A stretch of 64,000 nucleotides of DNA from Aquila chrysaetos chrysaetos (taxonomy: Eukaryota; Chordata; Aves; Accipitriformes; Accipitridae), in assembly GCF_900496995.4 (NCBI RefSeq), contig NC_044004.1, forward strand, positions 49,568,224 to 49,632,223, given 5' to 3'. A model generated the notes under the pieces. It had not been told where the DNA came from and did no database searches. It saw nothing but the letters and a program-made list of their open reading frames with translations. The translations under genes were made by a program, and so were the position numbers. Below are positions 39,401 through 54,400 of the stretch, piece after piece (position 1 is the stretch's first letter; every line of letters begins with the position of its first letter).

Positions 39401-42400
39401 TCAATGTGCACAAGTGAAGTAACGTGCTCTATTCTACTTACTCCCAGGCATATTCCCCAAAGACATCCTGTAATTGAAATGACGTAACACTCTGGAACAC
39501 TTTGATGACACTTCATTAGAAGCAAAAATGAATAGTAAAATGCATTTTCTATACAAAGGAAAGTTGTCAGTTCTTGAGTCCAACCATCAACTAAAGGCAA
39601 ACATTTAAGAAACAATAACGAACTACAGTAATTTCAATAATTTCCTATAGTTTTAAGTGAATTACATAAGCTTTTAACATAAAGAGCATGTAATATATTT
39701 TTAACTACAATGTTTAGTAAAGTAGCTGCTAACTACTATATACCCTGCACGAGTCAATTAGGCTTATCTTCATCTCTGCCATTTTATTTTTTAACACTAT
39801 AAAAGTCTTACATGAAGTTCCAATGATTTCAAACTCAGGTCAGCAAATGCATCTCCAAGTTGCCTTTGGGTATGTACCATCTGGAAGAGTTGTGTGGACA
39901 GTGTCTGTGCCAGTCTCAAGATATTTTCATATTTCTTTTTGTTATCTCTCAATATATCTATTTGAGCTTCTAGTTCCAGATCTACTGTTCTTGAGCCACG
40001 ACCCAATTTTTCAGAGATGATCTGACGTGTACACTGGGGAAAAAAAATTTAAAGAATCAAGTATATTCAAGACAACACAGCATACACCCATTTTCAGCTT
40101 CAAGGGACGTATAATTACACACAATTCTTTCACAATCACCCCTCCCAATATAAGTTTGCACAACAAACTGAAAAAACAACACACTCTTTAGAAGTTTATC
40201 TGGACTCAGCAAGAACAGTTGGACAAGTCTCAACTCCTACTAAGATGAATATTCAAGTGAGCAAATCAAGAGCATAACTAATTGTTTCTCAAGTAAAAGA
40301 GCACTTATCTCTTTTTAGGTTTGGTGAATCTCATTAAGTTAAAAGAAGCAATTTAGCCCACTGCATTAAAGTCAGTTAATGGGAGTATTACTAGTTCTGC
40401 ATAAAAATATCTAGTTAGTGATCTTTTGGACTTTGTCTATCAACCACCTAATTCCAGATCACCCATGGTATGCTTTCCAAAAATGTTATTTTTGGAGGGT
40501 TTTTTGGGGAGAGGTAAGGAGGTGGTGGTTTTCAGCATGTTTTTTAAAGCTGACTGGGAAACTGGGAACTCCTACTGAGAAATATGTAAAACTATTAAAA
40601 TGCATTTCTCATTATTTACACATCTATAAAATGGAGCTGATTGTCTCAGAAAGACTTAGTATTTCTTCTCTGTCACAAGTCAAATTCTTAACAGATTTGC
40701 AGTTCATTAACACAGTGAGCAGACAACGTGCTCTTACAAGGCTGTAGACACTTTCACCCAGCCAATGGCTGTGACAGCTCAGGCTGCTACCACATTCCAC
40801 TTATCTGCCAGAGATTTGAGCCCAACTTGGCAGTGAGCCTCCCAAGATGCACACTGGGGTTTCCCTTGACCGAGACATAGGAGAAGCCATTTGCAAAGCA
40901 CATGTGTAGCAAAGCCACACAATTTCTCTATGGAAAGCAGAAATTATTTACTGTTATGGCAAGTTACTTGAAGTTAATCTGTGGTCCCAAGCGGTGAAGA
41001 GATAACCAAGTTACACATATGAAGAGTTACTGCTAGAAACCAAATTACAAGGAAATGAAGTTAGCAGTCAAGGCCACAACTACTCTGAAGGGACTTAAGT
41101 GCAAAGCTGCTATTTTGTTAGGTGAAATAATGCCCAAGCCTATCTTATATCACATTCCCCAAATACATTACAGCACTGGATTTCCTAGGGTTTCTAAATT
41201 CAAGGACTTTAGTTTAATCCAGTCTTTACTTACATCCAAAGGAGATACACATTTAACCCGCTAGAACTTTTATGTCCTTTCTAAATTTAATAGACAAACA
41301 GAGGAAAGACTCAAGAATCATCAAGCTGAATGAGTTGGTCATAACTCATAAGCTCTAGATTGGAAAGTACAGACTATTTGGGCTACTTTATTAGATTCAA
41401 CCAATTAACAAGAAAGAGCACAGCTAATCTAGGAGACATTTGTCTGTCAAGAATCAGAAATCTGGGAGAGCATAACACATCATATCAACACAGAATACAA
41501 CTTTACAGTCTTCATAGAAATTGCAAAATACAGCTTAGCAATGAGTGTGGTCAGAGCATAAATAAGCATTTCACTAGGAACTATGGAATTGGTAGGCAAA
41601 CTTTGGCTATTTTTCAAAAAAAGTTGAGACACACACACCCTTCTATGGATGGAAATGCAAGAGAAAAATCTGAATCACGGAAGGCAAAACTTGGAAGCAA
41701 GAATAAATTAAAGGAAGGAATTATTTTCAACCCAAGAGTATTTGCTTCAGAAGTTACAGTAAAACACCTAAAAAACCCCAGCAGCCACAAGTAAGGAAAA
41801 ACTAGTAATTGGAAAGACTTAAACTGCACACTTTATCTTTAGCTACATCTCAGTTTAACAAAGTTGAACACTGAGACTGAACAAGAATAATTGAGAAAGA
41901 AGATGCACCTATCAATTTTGATTTACTCTGGTTCTGAAGAGACTAGTACAGACACACAAGTTGCTGTATATTCTCACTAGCAAATGGAGAAAATTCCATA
42001 TATTAATTCCATTTTGCTTTGTTCTAAAAGAGTATCTATAAAATAACACTGTCCTCAATAAGACCATGCTCCTCAAAAAGAAGTCACACAAGGCAAAGTT
42101 TAACAAAAACAACTCTCTCAAAGAAAAAACTCCACCAAAATACATTTAAGAGAAATATATTTTAAATTGCATATGTTAAAAGATGAACAGAGACATTACT
42201 GGACATGTCTCAAACAGATGTTCCACTATTAGCTCAGTATTAGAGAGAGGCTTGTAAAACAGGCATATAGGGTTTTTTTCCCCCCCTCAAAGTTTAAGAA
42301 TTTTTACGAAAAACAAAAAGATAAGCTTTTTATTGGAATTGCTGAAAGTCAGGAAGAGTCACAACTTTCTTGTGCCTATGTCTTTTTGCTAAACTGAAAA

Positions 42401-45400
42401 CACCTTTCTCATCCAAAGGGGGAGGGAGGGGAAGGGAAAAGAACAGAAAAAGCTCTTGCCACTTGATTATGGAAAGAAGGGCAATTTCTTTTGACGCTAA
42501 CTCATGATTCCTAGGGAGCATAAGATTGGAGAGAGTGAAGAGGGACAGTAGTTGCAAAGGCAACAGAATAATCTTATCAGGTTATAAATTATGGGAAAAA
42601 GTTAAATACAGTCTATGAAAATTCATGGTTAGGCTAAACAGAAGAGCAGTTTTAACCTCCTGTGATTTTCAGTTGGAAACAGTTTCTTGAAACAGAAATA
42701 AAAGTGGGAGGTAACAAAAGCAATTGTCTCATTCACAGAAGTGCATATGGGACAAAATGCAAGGTCCTCAAAATATACGAAGGCATACTCAATCCTCTCT
42801 TCACAGATGGGTATGACTTCTGAACGTATCCAATTTAGATTTCACAACTCCTGATACAGACACCATGAGGAACTACTCATGTCAGATTCCTAAAGAACTT
42901 CCTAACAGCAAGTTTCACCACTAACTCCACTTGCAGATTAACGTCTGGTACATTGAATAGCACAGATTTCAGCTCAGAGGGGTTCAACTGCTGACTTCCC
43001 TCCACTAACTATTTACTCCTGCCCTGTATTTCTGCATCTTCTAACCTCTGATCAGTTAGCTATTATGAGATAAGGAACAGACTTCTTCCCGTGACCTTCC
43101 TAATGGGAACCAAAGCAAGCCAGTATGTCTACAAAGTGAAATACTGTCCTTAATCAAATTAAATATGCTTTTTGCACATAGCCTACATATAAAGTGTTTT
43201 CAAATGTATGGCACCTCCAGGGACATTTGCATAATGCTCCCTCAACTCAGAATGAATTCATAAGCTCTCTCTGAACAATCCTATTCCTCAAAAAAAGCTG
43301 TACAAGAAGTCAGTATGGGACTCTAGAAAGATCATAACTGACCTACCTCCTTAAGACATATTTGGGAAACAACTTCAAGCTTATAGATTTCAAGCAAACA
43401 GATTCATTTAAGTTCTCTGAAAGTGCTAGTCTTTGTTTGCTATGCCATAACTGGTGGGATTCTGGATTTCAGGGAGGGGAAGGTTTAAGCCAAGAAAGAA
43501 GTCTAAAATTCCAGACTTTGCAAAGACTACTGCCAAAGAAATAACGTTCTAAACAAGGATCTGAGACCACTTTTCCCTGCATTTTTCACTAGTCCTCTGG
43601 CTATTGCTTCACATAAGTGGGTTTGCAATCATTCCGCAATTGAGACATGGGGAAGTTCTGGGTTTGTTTTCTAAATCAAGGCACCAAAAAGAGAGAATAA
43701 GTTCAAGTTCTCTCCTATTTAGTTGTGGCATAGCAGATTCAATCTCAAGAGTCAATGTTTCTTAAACAGAATTTTAAAGAACAGCTTCAGCTGAATAGCA
43801 CATATTCTGATTAGATCACAGCATACTCCAGGAGCAGCTGACAGACATCTGCAGCTGCTACAAAATTTAGATTACAAGAAACATAGAAATTCTAAAAGCC
43901 ATTTAATTAGACATTAAAAAAAATGCAAACTTCTGATTCTAACATAAAGAACAGCTTAAGCATTTACTAGTGGGTAGAATGTCTTCATCCCTACTTCCCA
44001 TCCTCACTGGGGAGGAAGTCCTTACCTGGACTTAAGAACACTGGAGGCATTCAGACCTGTGTTTTACAAGAAGTTTTTTCCACAGATTCTTCATTTTTTC
44101 ACAGTTTGATGTGGATCCCACTGATGCACAACCCACCTGTCCACAGCTCTGTCATTTAAGTTGCAGGCATAACAAAAAGCTATTTTTCAAAACTGGTCTT
44201 CATTTAAAACTCCTGAGAGTAACATATTCCCTGACAATTGTTCCTTACCTTATGACTTTTTAATATGAGTCACTTCTGGCAAACCGGTGTGCTTTAAGCA
44301 CCTTTTCTTTATTCTTTTGTTATTATTTTAATTTCATCAAATCCCAATTGATCACAAAGAAGCACCATACAAGAGTAAAACACACGCAAACTGAAGCAAC
44401 AATTCCAACACTAACAAAAAACAACCAGCCAAGACAGAACAAAAACATCAGAAAAGCGATTAACAAGTATGGAATTTGTAGATGGGTCTTTTTTCCCCAT
44501 CAGCTAAAATTTTATTGTATCAGCAATCAACTCAAAGATAGCAAAAAGATTTAATTACAACCATTAGTGCTGAAATCTGTACATTCTGTATGTTGAAGGG
44601 GACATTAGAAATGGAACATTCTTTACGTTGTTAAATCAGTAATACCTGTGAAAGATTTTCCACTTAAAACTAAGGATTTAAAAAGGCTTACAAAGAATGC
44701 TACATGGGAGAAAACTAAGCCTTCCCTATGCATTCTTGCTTATGCTCACTGCAACAACAGATTACTTTCATACAGTAGTACAATACTTTGAAAGCTTTAG
44801 TCCGATCTAGCAGCAAATTCATTTCTAGAATACATACATACACACACACACAAATATATGTCTGCATACCTTGTAAGTGTTCAGGCTCCACTTTCTCACC
44901 AATTCCAATTTCTCCATTGCTGGATTCTTTACTTCATCTGCTAACACAACAGGTCCACTCTTCTGCTGAGCTCTGCCCCCTGTGTCAGACACAAAGCAAA
45001 TCTTCAAGGCCTTGGGGTTTTTTTGTTTTAAGGGATCAATAGCAGGCATGAAAGATTTGTGCAATTGCAGAAAAAAGCAGAGCAAGATGACAGTAAGAAC
45101 TTAAGATGAATATGCAGATTTTCAAAATCAATTCCAGAGAGAAAGAATTATTTTAAAACTGATATAAAGCATGTAACTCTCTCAGTATTTCATGTAGTAA
45201 TAGGCTGAGTAAAGCTTACCTGAATGCACAGTTTTACTAACCAACCTTAAAACAGCTTGAGATATATTTATTATTTAATCTATGTTTTAAAGTTCCAGCA
45301 GTTGAACAACCTCTTGGATTTAGCCAATCTAGAAGACTGTTTACAACCTGCAGACTATTAAATGAAAATTATCGGCATATAAAAACTGTTGTCAGAGTAC

Positions 45401-48400
45401 AACTAATAAATTTCAAAACAGATTTTTCATCTTTTCCAATGAATGCCATCCTTTCCAGAAGATGTGTTCAGCCAATATTTAACTTATTTATTTCAACTTT
45501 ATTAGCTCATTGTATTAGGAATAATTAATTATACAAACCACCAGTATAAAAACAGCAACAAAGAAAATATTTAAAGCAACAAATTAAAATATCTAGGGCA
45601 AACCACCACACGTTAATTGCCAATACTTAGCATTTTCAAGCTAGTACGGGATATCATGTGGATTCCAAGTTTTAATTTTGCAAAAATATTTCTTAGTGTC
45701 CTAAACAGTAAGAACTGCAAAGCACTACCACTTTTTAAGGAACATTTTTATTTATTCATATACAATTTTGACTACTCCTGCTTCTAATCCCTACTGCTAC
45801 TTACAGTCACCTTAGCCTTGCCAGGTTATTTATGTAAATAAGAGTTTGGAAAAAAAGTCTATACAGATGCCTCAAGATACTCGTTTAGCATCAAGCTCTA
45901 CTATGTTCTTTACGTCTTCAAAATGCTGTGCAAACATTAAGTAATTAATCCTCTCAACACCCTTATGAGGTAACTGAATAGGTTTTCTCCTTTTATATAG
46001 GAGGAAACAGACAAAGATGTTAAGTAATTTGCCCATAGGCACAAAATGAGTCAAGTGGCAAAGCCTAGATTGGGTGTTATGAATTCCTAATGGCCACCTC
46101 ATACTCTATTCTACTGGAGTATGTGATCATTTTGGCAAAAAATGCCAAAAGTTTCAGCTTTAACCTAAATAAAAGATTTTGATTACTCCCATTTTAGCTA
46201 CTGTTTATTATTAATATTTGGTAATTATTTTTTAAATATTATAGAGCAAAAAGCAGCATACAGAAAGGAAAGCAGAGGTTACTTTGTGAACTGTTAAAAG
46301 CCAGAAATGAGAGCCACCAAAAAACCCCAGAAGTTATATTTCCAACTAACAGTAAATCAAATTATTAGAGACATGGAGGAGTTAGTACAGTGTCAGCAGA
46401 GACAAGGGCGTTATCCATTCAGTGCTATGATACCTGTGGGAATAATTAAATCGCAACCTTGTCCAGCCAGTCTGCTAGCTGCTGCACTGCTAGGAGATAT
46501 AACAGATGATTTGGGTGATGCTGAGGAACCTGAAAAGGGGACACATTTAACCATGAAAATCCATCATCTTCCCTTCAAAGGCAATGTGCACTTTTACACA
46601 CATAGGGTTTTTTTCAAAACAAAGAAACATTTGCTTCAGCAACACACTAGATAGAAGTGTTCGCAGAAAAGTTACTGGAATTTCTGATGGAAATGCTTTT
46701 TAAGAGGTGCAGCTGTTCATGTGAACTACTCCAAGTTTTCATGATTTAATCTTTTTCTCTAGGTCATGATGCCAAATTTATTTTTTTTTTTTTGTAAGAG
46801 TAATCAAAATGCAACTGACAGCTTCATGAGTAAAGTATATACTATCACCAGAAAATTCCAGGAAAGATTGTTATATACAGCTTCCACAGCTGAAACCTCC
46901 TTTTTCAGGTCTAGGTAGATTTCACTCTGCACTGTCACTGAATGGTACCCACAGCATTAAGGGGTGAAGTAAGCTCTGAAGTCTGTGCCAATTTCAGATA
47001 TACTTGATTAACATCTGCTCCTAAGTCTGTGTAAACACACAGCAATAAGCCATCCTGAAGATCATACCAGCCATTAGTTGTTAAGGTGTGTAATCTCCTT
47101 CCCAAAAGAAAGATTTTTACAGCACTTGCTTGTTCTCTTTAAAAAAAAAACAAACAAACAAACAAACCCAACTTTAAATGACCTGCACCATGTGTGTTCT
47201 CTAAGCTGTTCCAGGATTAGGCTTTTCAGAGCTTTGCCACTTTCATATCACATAAATGTGAAGTGGCATTCTTATGAAATTTTCAGGATTGAAAAAACAA
47301 TCAAACAAGTTAACTTCTTGTCTGTAGTGATGAGTAACCATCCTATTGGGGGGGAGCTTTTATTACGCTTGCTGAGAAATTCGGAGATACTTCAGGGCTA
47401 ACAGTGTGCTGGGAGGGAAAGGAAATCAAGCCTAAACTTTAGCCGTTTCAACAAAATTATCAGTAATATCAAAAATATCACTCAACGTACCTGAATCAAC
47501 AATCAGCTTTTGCCTTTTAAACATACCACTGAGCACTACTAACACGGGGTACATGAATCCAATGATTTGGATCCAATTACACAGAAAAGATGAGATTGAA
47601 AGACGGCTCACTCGCTGTGTCCTTCTATAGCAATACATTGCATAAGAGCTGCAACTGGATTCATCCAGGCAGAGAAGTTTGACTGCAAGATCCTGCTAAA
47701 GGCCTAAAGACTGAATCACTTCAGCAAGCGAGCCAAGACAAGCAGTTAAAAAAATCCTTATCATTTGACAGAGTATTAATGCAGCTTTATGCATGCTTCA
47801 TCATTCAACATCCCCCAAATTCTAAAAACCCTTCCCCTCCAGTATTGTCTACTTTGCATTCAAAAATGCAGCCCTAATAAGGACATTCAAACAGAAAATA
47901 GAATTTCTAGAAACAGGACAATCATTCTACTTTTGTCCATAGTTTCATAAGAAGCCTTAATTTCTACCACTTCTCTCTCCCTCTGATTTGGTTAGAGCAT
48001 TAGGAAAAATCTGAAGAAAACATTCTTGGAGGAAAACTGTGGTATCTAAAGTGTTAAAAATGACATGTCCAAAACTCATCATTTGTGTACATAACTTTCT
48101 ACAGAACATTTGGATTTCAAACATATTAATGTAGCTTGAAACACATTTTAGACACTTTTTCCCTTACAGGTTAATGCACTTAACAGCTGCTACAGTTATC
48201 CTGCTAATAGAATACAAAAAGGCAAGAATGGTGAGCAGTTTGCCATCTGGCCAGTTTTTAGCTAGATATTTTGCTAATTTCAAAGACTTAAAGAAACCAC
48301 AGCATTCACTTCATAATATATGTAAAGTACAGCATGTAAATCACTGTTTTCATAAGCACAGAATTTTACCAAACAGGAAATGAAGCAAAATGTAAATTAA

Positions 48401-51400
48401 ATCTATGACTACAAAGAGACTTATTTTCACAGCTGCTCATTTGAGATCATTTCAAACCTTTCAAATTCAGAAATTGTAGAAGCTACACAATTCATTAAAA
48501 TATCACTTTCACATACTATATCGTGGCACTCTTGTTTTTAGACAGATGGGAAACACTGACATTACTGGCTTGTTTATCACTTTATACTTCTCATTGTTTA
48601 ATACTAGCTTAGATTCTCTAAAACATACATTAATACTTGCATAGTGAATTAAATATTAACTAAAATCCTTCTGGTATAAACAACCGCAACTTTGTGCTAA
48701 GAAAATATGAGAACAGACATTTTTTCATTACGTAGTACCTAGAAAAAGAGACCCAAATACATTAAAGTAATATAGGCACTATAACAAAAAAAGGAGAGAC
48801 AAGTCTCAGGGACAACAAAGAACTCCACTCATTAATCTGCTCCAGATAAGTGAGCTGTGTATCAAGAAATAAGTAACTCTTCAGTTATGTTTCAAATCAG
48901 AACAGTACCTACAACATTTAAAGAAAGCTTCAATGAAATGTAATAGTAAAATTCTTCAGTCTGACACCATTTCAAGGTGCTCAAGGACTTCCCTTTCTGT
49001 AAACACAGACCAATTTAACACTAAGTCGCTTCCACTAGTCCCTTGACAGATACTACAAGTGTACCATATTCTCTCTATTTTAACAACACAGCTACCAGAG
49101 AAGATAAACAGGTTGTCAGTAATGCATATCTCAATGTGTACATTTACACCAAAATGCTCAAAGCAGCTACAGAACATTGTATACCTGACCATATGAAAAT
49201 ATGCCTTAAGATTTTAAATTGAGAAGTAAAGACAAAAAAAGCAGTTACCTTTACCTGGAAATGGTCCTGCCTCAACGACTCCCTCTTTGGTGCTGTCAAA
49301 GCCATGAGATGTTATTTTGGTTTCAGAAAGTCCAAGTCCAACTGGTAATGAGTGTTTCAAGTCCTTGGAAATATTTTAATAAAAATGGAAAGTTAATGTT
49401 TAAAAAAAGATAAAAGTGACTCAGAAGTATTATAATGCAATTTCAGCAGCTCTCAGACAGGCAATTCTGCCTTTAGCCTGGGATGTCTTCACTGGTGTCA
49501 CAGCATTCTACTGCAATGCACAAATAAATGAATGAGAAACACTGTTAAGTATAGCCTGTGTATTTATTCTAGAATTTTCTTTTATATTGATGAAGAACTA
49601 GAATGCCATCTCTTAGAGCAGCAGTTACCAAAAACGTGGCCCGCAACATCATGTTATGTGGTCTGAAGCTGGTCCAAACAGCCATATCAGTTTAATAATG
49701 TTTCCAGTTAAAAACCAACAGGGGTACAGAATGATCTAAGACTAAGAGCAGACAACATTTTACAAACCAAAAATGTGGAAGCAACTGTCATAATGTTAAA
49801 GATAAAAAAAAATTACTTTACTCTAAGCAAGAAATAGCTTTAAAATTCACAGCATCCTTACTTAATTTCTACAAACAGCACATGAAATCTCTTCAATATT
49901 TGACATGGGAGAAACATCCAGAAAGGCATCACTTCAACAGCTTCCTTCTGAGCACCTACTCTACATCATCACAAGTGCTCACAGCACAAAGTTGCAATTT
50001 ACTTCTGTTTGCTTTTGAAACTCATTGATTTAAAATTGCCTGAGATCACCTTGTTTAACTTTTGAGAGCTAGGTTAACTACTACAACCAACTTCAATGCA
50101 ACTGAAGTTTTCACAAAAGCCCAATGCAGGCCTATAACTGAGCTATGAATTCACATATCAATTCACATACCATCCTACTGCCCATTTTTGCTATCTTACC
50201 CACCTCTACAAATAGCTCCTAAAGGTTTCCGGGACTATATTTCCAGCCATCTGATTGAAGTTTAAGCCTCTGGTGTTATGGAATATACTTAGGGCTTTAA
50301 AAAAAGTTCAGGTATTCAAAGCAATTTAAAACTACTAATTTGTAAAAATAAGAAGTGGGTGAAAAGCTACTCTGGAAGCGAAAGCAAAAAGGTAAAATAC
50401 ACTTACAAAAACTTAAGCATCAAGAAATTGGAAAACTGGAAGTTTCTGGAGTCAGGTACTCTTTTGCATCCCCTTTGCTTCCATACAAAGGCAAAAAAGA
50501 TGAAAAAGTATAGAGGAGCAATAGTGAAATTTGCAGAGAAAAACTATACATAGCTTTAAGATGTCAGTGTCTGGACATGTGCAGTAACTATTTATGATAT
50601 ACGCAATGCTTCTAATTACAAAGAAAACACAACCTTTAAAATCCAATCTATGTTTGACGTATTACTGTAGTCACTCGATCCACAAACCAGAAGCAAGCTA
50701 GTACATAAGAATGATACTGCCTAGAGGCTCAGACTGTCAAGAACTGGCTTTGAATCACATCCCCACAGATTTAGTTAGTTGCCTTCAGTTTAAGACAAAC
50801 TCCTGGGAGGAGGAAAAAAGGAAGAGCTACAAACATATGAATTCCAGCAGAACAGAAATCTTGTTGATATTGAAAACCCAGGATGTTACTGCAATCAGAG
50901 TAACCAATTCCTATAGCCATACTTTCACTCACATGAACTGGCTACTTAACAGTAGATTATGCTATATTTGTGTATCTGTAGCATTATACAAAAAAGAAAA
51001 AGGAAAAATAAACAGCATGAACAACAAATAGTAGTCACATGCAGAACCTGATTTCACAAATTAAGCATATAACAACATTGGATACATACTGTTTCCAGTC
51101 TTCACAACTGACTTAACACTGGTGCTTCCATTTAAGTACTTGCAGTTGGTGGTATGCTGCAAAGCCTTTGCTTCAACTTAGGTTAGCTAACAGAGTCCAT
51201 TTAACTAAAAATGTAGTAAGTCAATAGAAGCTGAAAAAGCAGACAGACTTGAAAAGGGATAACCAGACTGCAGAGGAGAAGATGCACTGATATAACAAAA
51301 AGGACATGGCTTTTTTTTATTTTCCTGAAGGCACCTTGGCACATTGCATAGTTTTCAGAAATACCTAAATCTGTAGCCAAACAAATGTAGACAGCTAACC

Positions 51401-54400
51401 TGCTTAAGCATGTTCGCAATAGGAATCTAAGCAATCATCTGTATTTAAGGTTAAAATGCAGAACATCTGCTTTGTAAAGACAAAAGTTTCGATATAAATT
51501 TAAGCAATTGTACTACTTCTGTACATTCAACTTAATTCTAATTTGAAGCTAAACATAGGCTGAACAAACTACAGAGTTAAATAAATCAGCATATTACAAC
51601 ACATCCTTCTCTTAAATAAAAACCTGATATTTGGATCATGAAAATTACTAAGATCTACAATTGTGTATATATACATATCAGGTTTTTTTCCATAAATATA
51701 TACATATGTATGTATAGGTACACAAACACATATTTGTTTGAAGAGATCTACACTTTTTTCATTAGCAAAAAGGCAAAGTTCACTGTAAAGAACTGCATTC
51801 AAAGCTGTGTTTAAACACCTAATTAACTAATTGAAATATACCCTGCTGAAGAAAGTTATCCTTGCATATGAATTTAAGATATTCACCATTTGTCCATTTA
51901 TACATGACCAGAATTGTCATAAAAAAGTCAGTGATCATCAAAACACTACTTTTTTTGTTTATAAACATGCAAGTTACTGTTCAGTGGAGACACACTTCTG
52001 CATGTAAACTTCAATTTTTAACATGCCATTCTTGCAACTGATTTTGCTTGCCTTTTTTTTTTTTTTACACAAGTGTAGATAAAAAAAAAAAGCTACCCAA
52101 AAATCTGTAATCATTCTGACAAAGCAATTTATCCCTTCAATAATTTACAAAGAAGGATGATTTACAAACAGCCTTAGACTAAGAAAAGATTGTGCATAAA
52201 ACCCCACATTTAAGAGAAGATATGACAGTACTTAAGGAGATTTTAGAGTGGTAAGAAGGCTAGGTAAATAGCCTGCTATGTATTGCTCTTCTAGCTAAGA
52301 GGAAGATTTTGATTATCAGAAGATCTGCTCTCAAACTCGTAAGTGATTTCCCCCCTTCTTCATAAAAGGGAAATCAAGTCTTTAGAATTCATCAAAATTT
52401 GTTGGTGTATTTCAAAACTACAAATCTGTTAAGGGATCACCATCACAAAAAAAAAAAAAAGAAAGAAGATGCTTCATTCATAATTTTCAATTGCATGAGG
52501 CTGAAAACTATTGCATGTTTATGCAATTATCATCTAGCAGAAGTATTTTAATATTGTAACTTCACTGAGACCCAGAGCTAGAGGTCTAAAATGTCTACAA
52601 CTCAGAAGATTCCCAGTTGTTAAAAGGTTGGATTACCTACCCCACCCTCAGCCATTTAGCATGCTAAAGGCTCAAAGAAGCAAAAGCATGAAATATAGGT
52701 ACGCAGAACAGCTGCACTAGCTTAATTAGATCTAGTCAAGACAGTGCAAACCTGTATTGAATAGAGCATTTAAAGCACTTTAACCCTTTGTTAAAATCCC
52801 ATTTTAATTTGTTCAAATCACCATATTAAACTAAATGTGTAAATGAGACTAACCTTACTAAAATACAACTCTAACAGCAATATTCATCAGGTTATTATAC
52901 AGATCATCCAGATGAACCAATATGTATTTTTGATATATCAATCCTGTTAAGACAGTAGACACAGCAAAGAAGGTGCTCAGAATGCATGTTCATGAAGGAA
53001 AGCTGCCTGAATTACAAGACTACCTCCAAAAAGTTACTTCCCATCCATGCTATCCATAATGATCTAAAACGAAGAGGGGAAAGATACCAGAACTGTATTG
53101 TTTCTCCACCAGTACAAACCAACCTAGTCAGAAACAAACCTAGTCAAAACTAACTTAGTAGAAACACAATACAAATACTCAGGACAAATGCGCTCCGGAG
53201 AAACTCAGTCAAAACATACTTCGAAACTTAACAGGGACTCAGTTGAAACATACTTAGTACAAACTTAGTAGAAACTCGGTCAAAACACACTCAGGAGAAA
53301 GGCGCTCAGGAGAAACGTACTAAGAAACTTAGAAGCACAGTCACTCTGCAGCAGCTTAGTAGAAACTCAGAAGCAAGTATTAATTGTATTAATTTCTTAG
53401 TTATGTCAATCCATTATTAATGCATGACTAAGCATTACCTTTTGCTTAGTACCAAGAGTAAGTTTAACAGATATGGTTTTACTTGCCTTTACTATCTTGA
53501 ATAAAGGTATTTTAAAAACCGCATATCACTAGCTAGGTCAGGGAGTCCATTAAAAGTGGAGTGACTAAACTGGGAACAATCATATGCTCGTTTATTTTTT
53601 AATGATGGATGACATTTTAAATAAAACTACTCAAGTAACCTTCAGGAAAAATTTGCAACACATCTTACTGTAAAGTTCACAGTTTAAAGTTTTAAAGACT
53701 ACAAGTCCCATGAAATAAAACATAATGTAGATAGACATAACATCTATCCAGTAAGATAATTGGCTCTGAACTTTAGCTTCTTATCCTAATTCATGTGCAA
53801 GTGGAGCTCCTTGTACATATTCAGCATTTTCTTCTTCTCTTTGCCCTATTATATCACTCAGCTCCTATCTTCCATTAATTAAGCCACTAGATCCTCACAT
53901 CAATATAAATTCAGGCATAAAAATAAATGGGAGGAGAGCTGAAGGCTTTAATTGATGCTGAAGTGGCAAACAACATGGACTGACATATTTCTTCTATTCT
54001 CCAATACATTGCTCTTCACTCAGAAGACCCTTTCTTCTACTACATCCCTTTTGACTTACTTAATATCATACTACAATCCAGTTTTAAATTAGTTTCCCTT
54101 CTACTCTCATCATTAACATTGATATTTTTTGTTTTTAAGACTGTATGAAGCAGACCACTTGGCAACAAAAAGAAAGACTGGTCTTTTTTGTTCCATCTCC
54201 TAAAACCAGTCTTCTAGAACTGACACATAGAACTGTATTTTAAATCAGTCTACATTAATTAAAATGTAATTGCCCAAAGTAAAATCTAACTATGCCAGTC
54301 AACATAGCAAAACCTAAGAGATTAACTTGGATCTTTCAGGTAGAATGTGAGTGACAAGGCTGGCATTTTTTTCAGAAGGCAAAAGACAAAAAAGAATTGA

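Larger units (their letters stand above)
44980..49254 (-). other. ARFIP1 introns flanking the cassette exon (44980-46433 and 46530-49254)
   Basis: About 1.45 kb downstream and 2.7 kb upstream of the 96-base cassette exon. The MIR relic at 45.92-46.08 kb is in the shorter one. A 115-codon plus-strand frame at 46307-46654 only mirrors the exon. Confidence 0.85.

Noticed and set aside
41360..41794. 144-codon plus-strand frame
   Set aside because: It is antisense within ARFIP1 intron 4, has no recognisable domain, and its composition is like translated AT-rich intron.
46307..46654. 115-codon plus-strand frame
   Set aside because: It is the antisense shadow of the ARFIP1 cassette exon and flanks.
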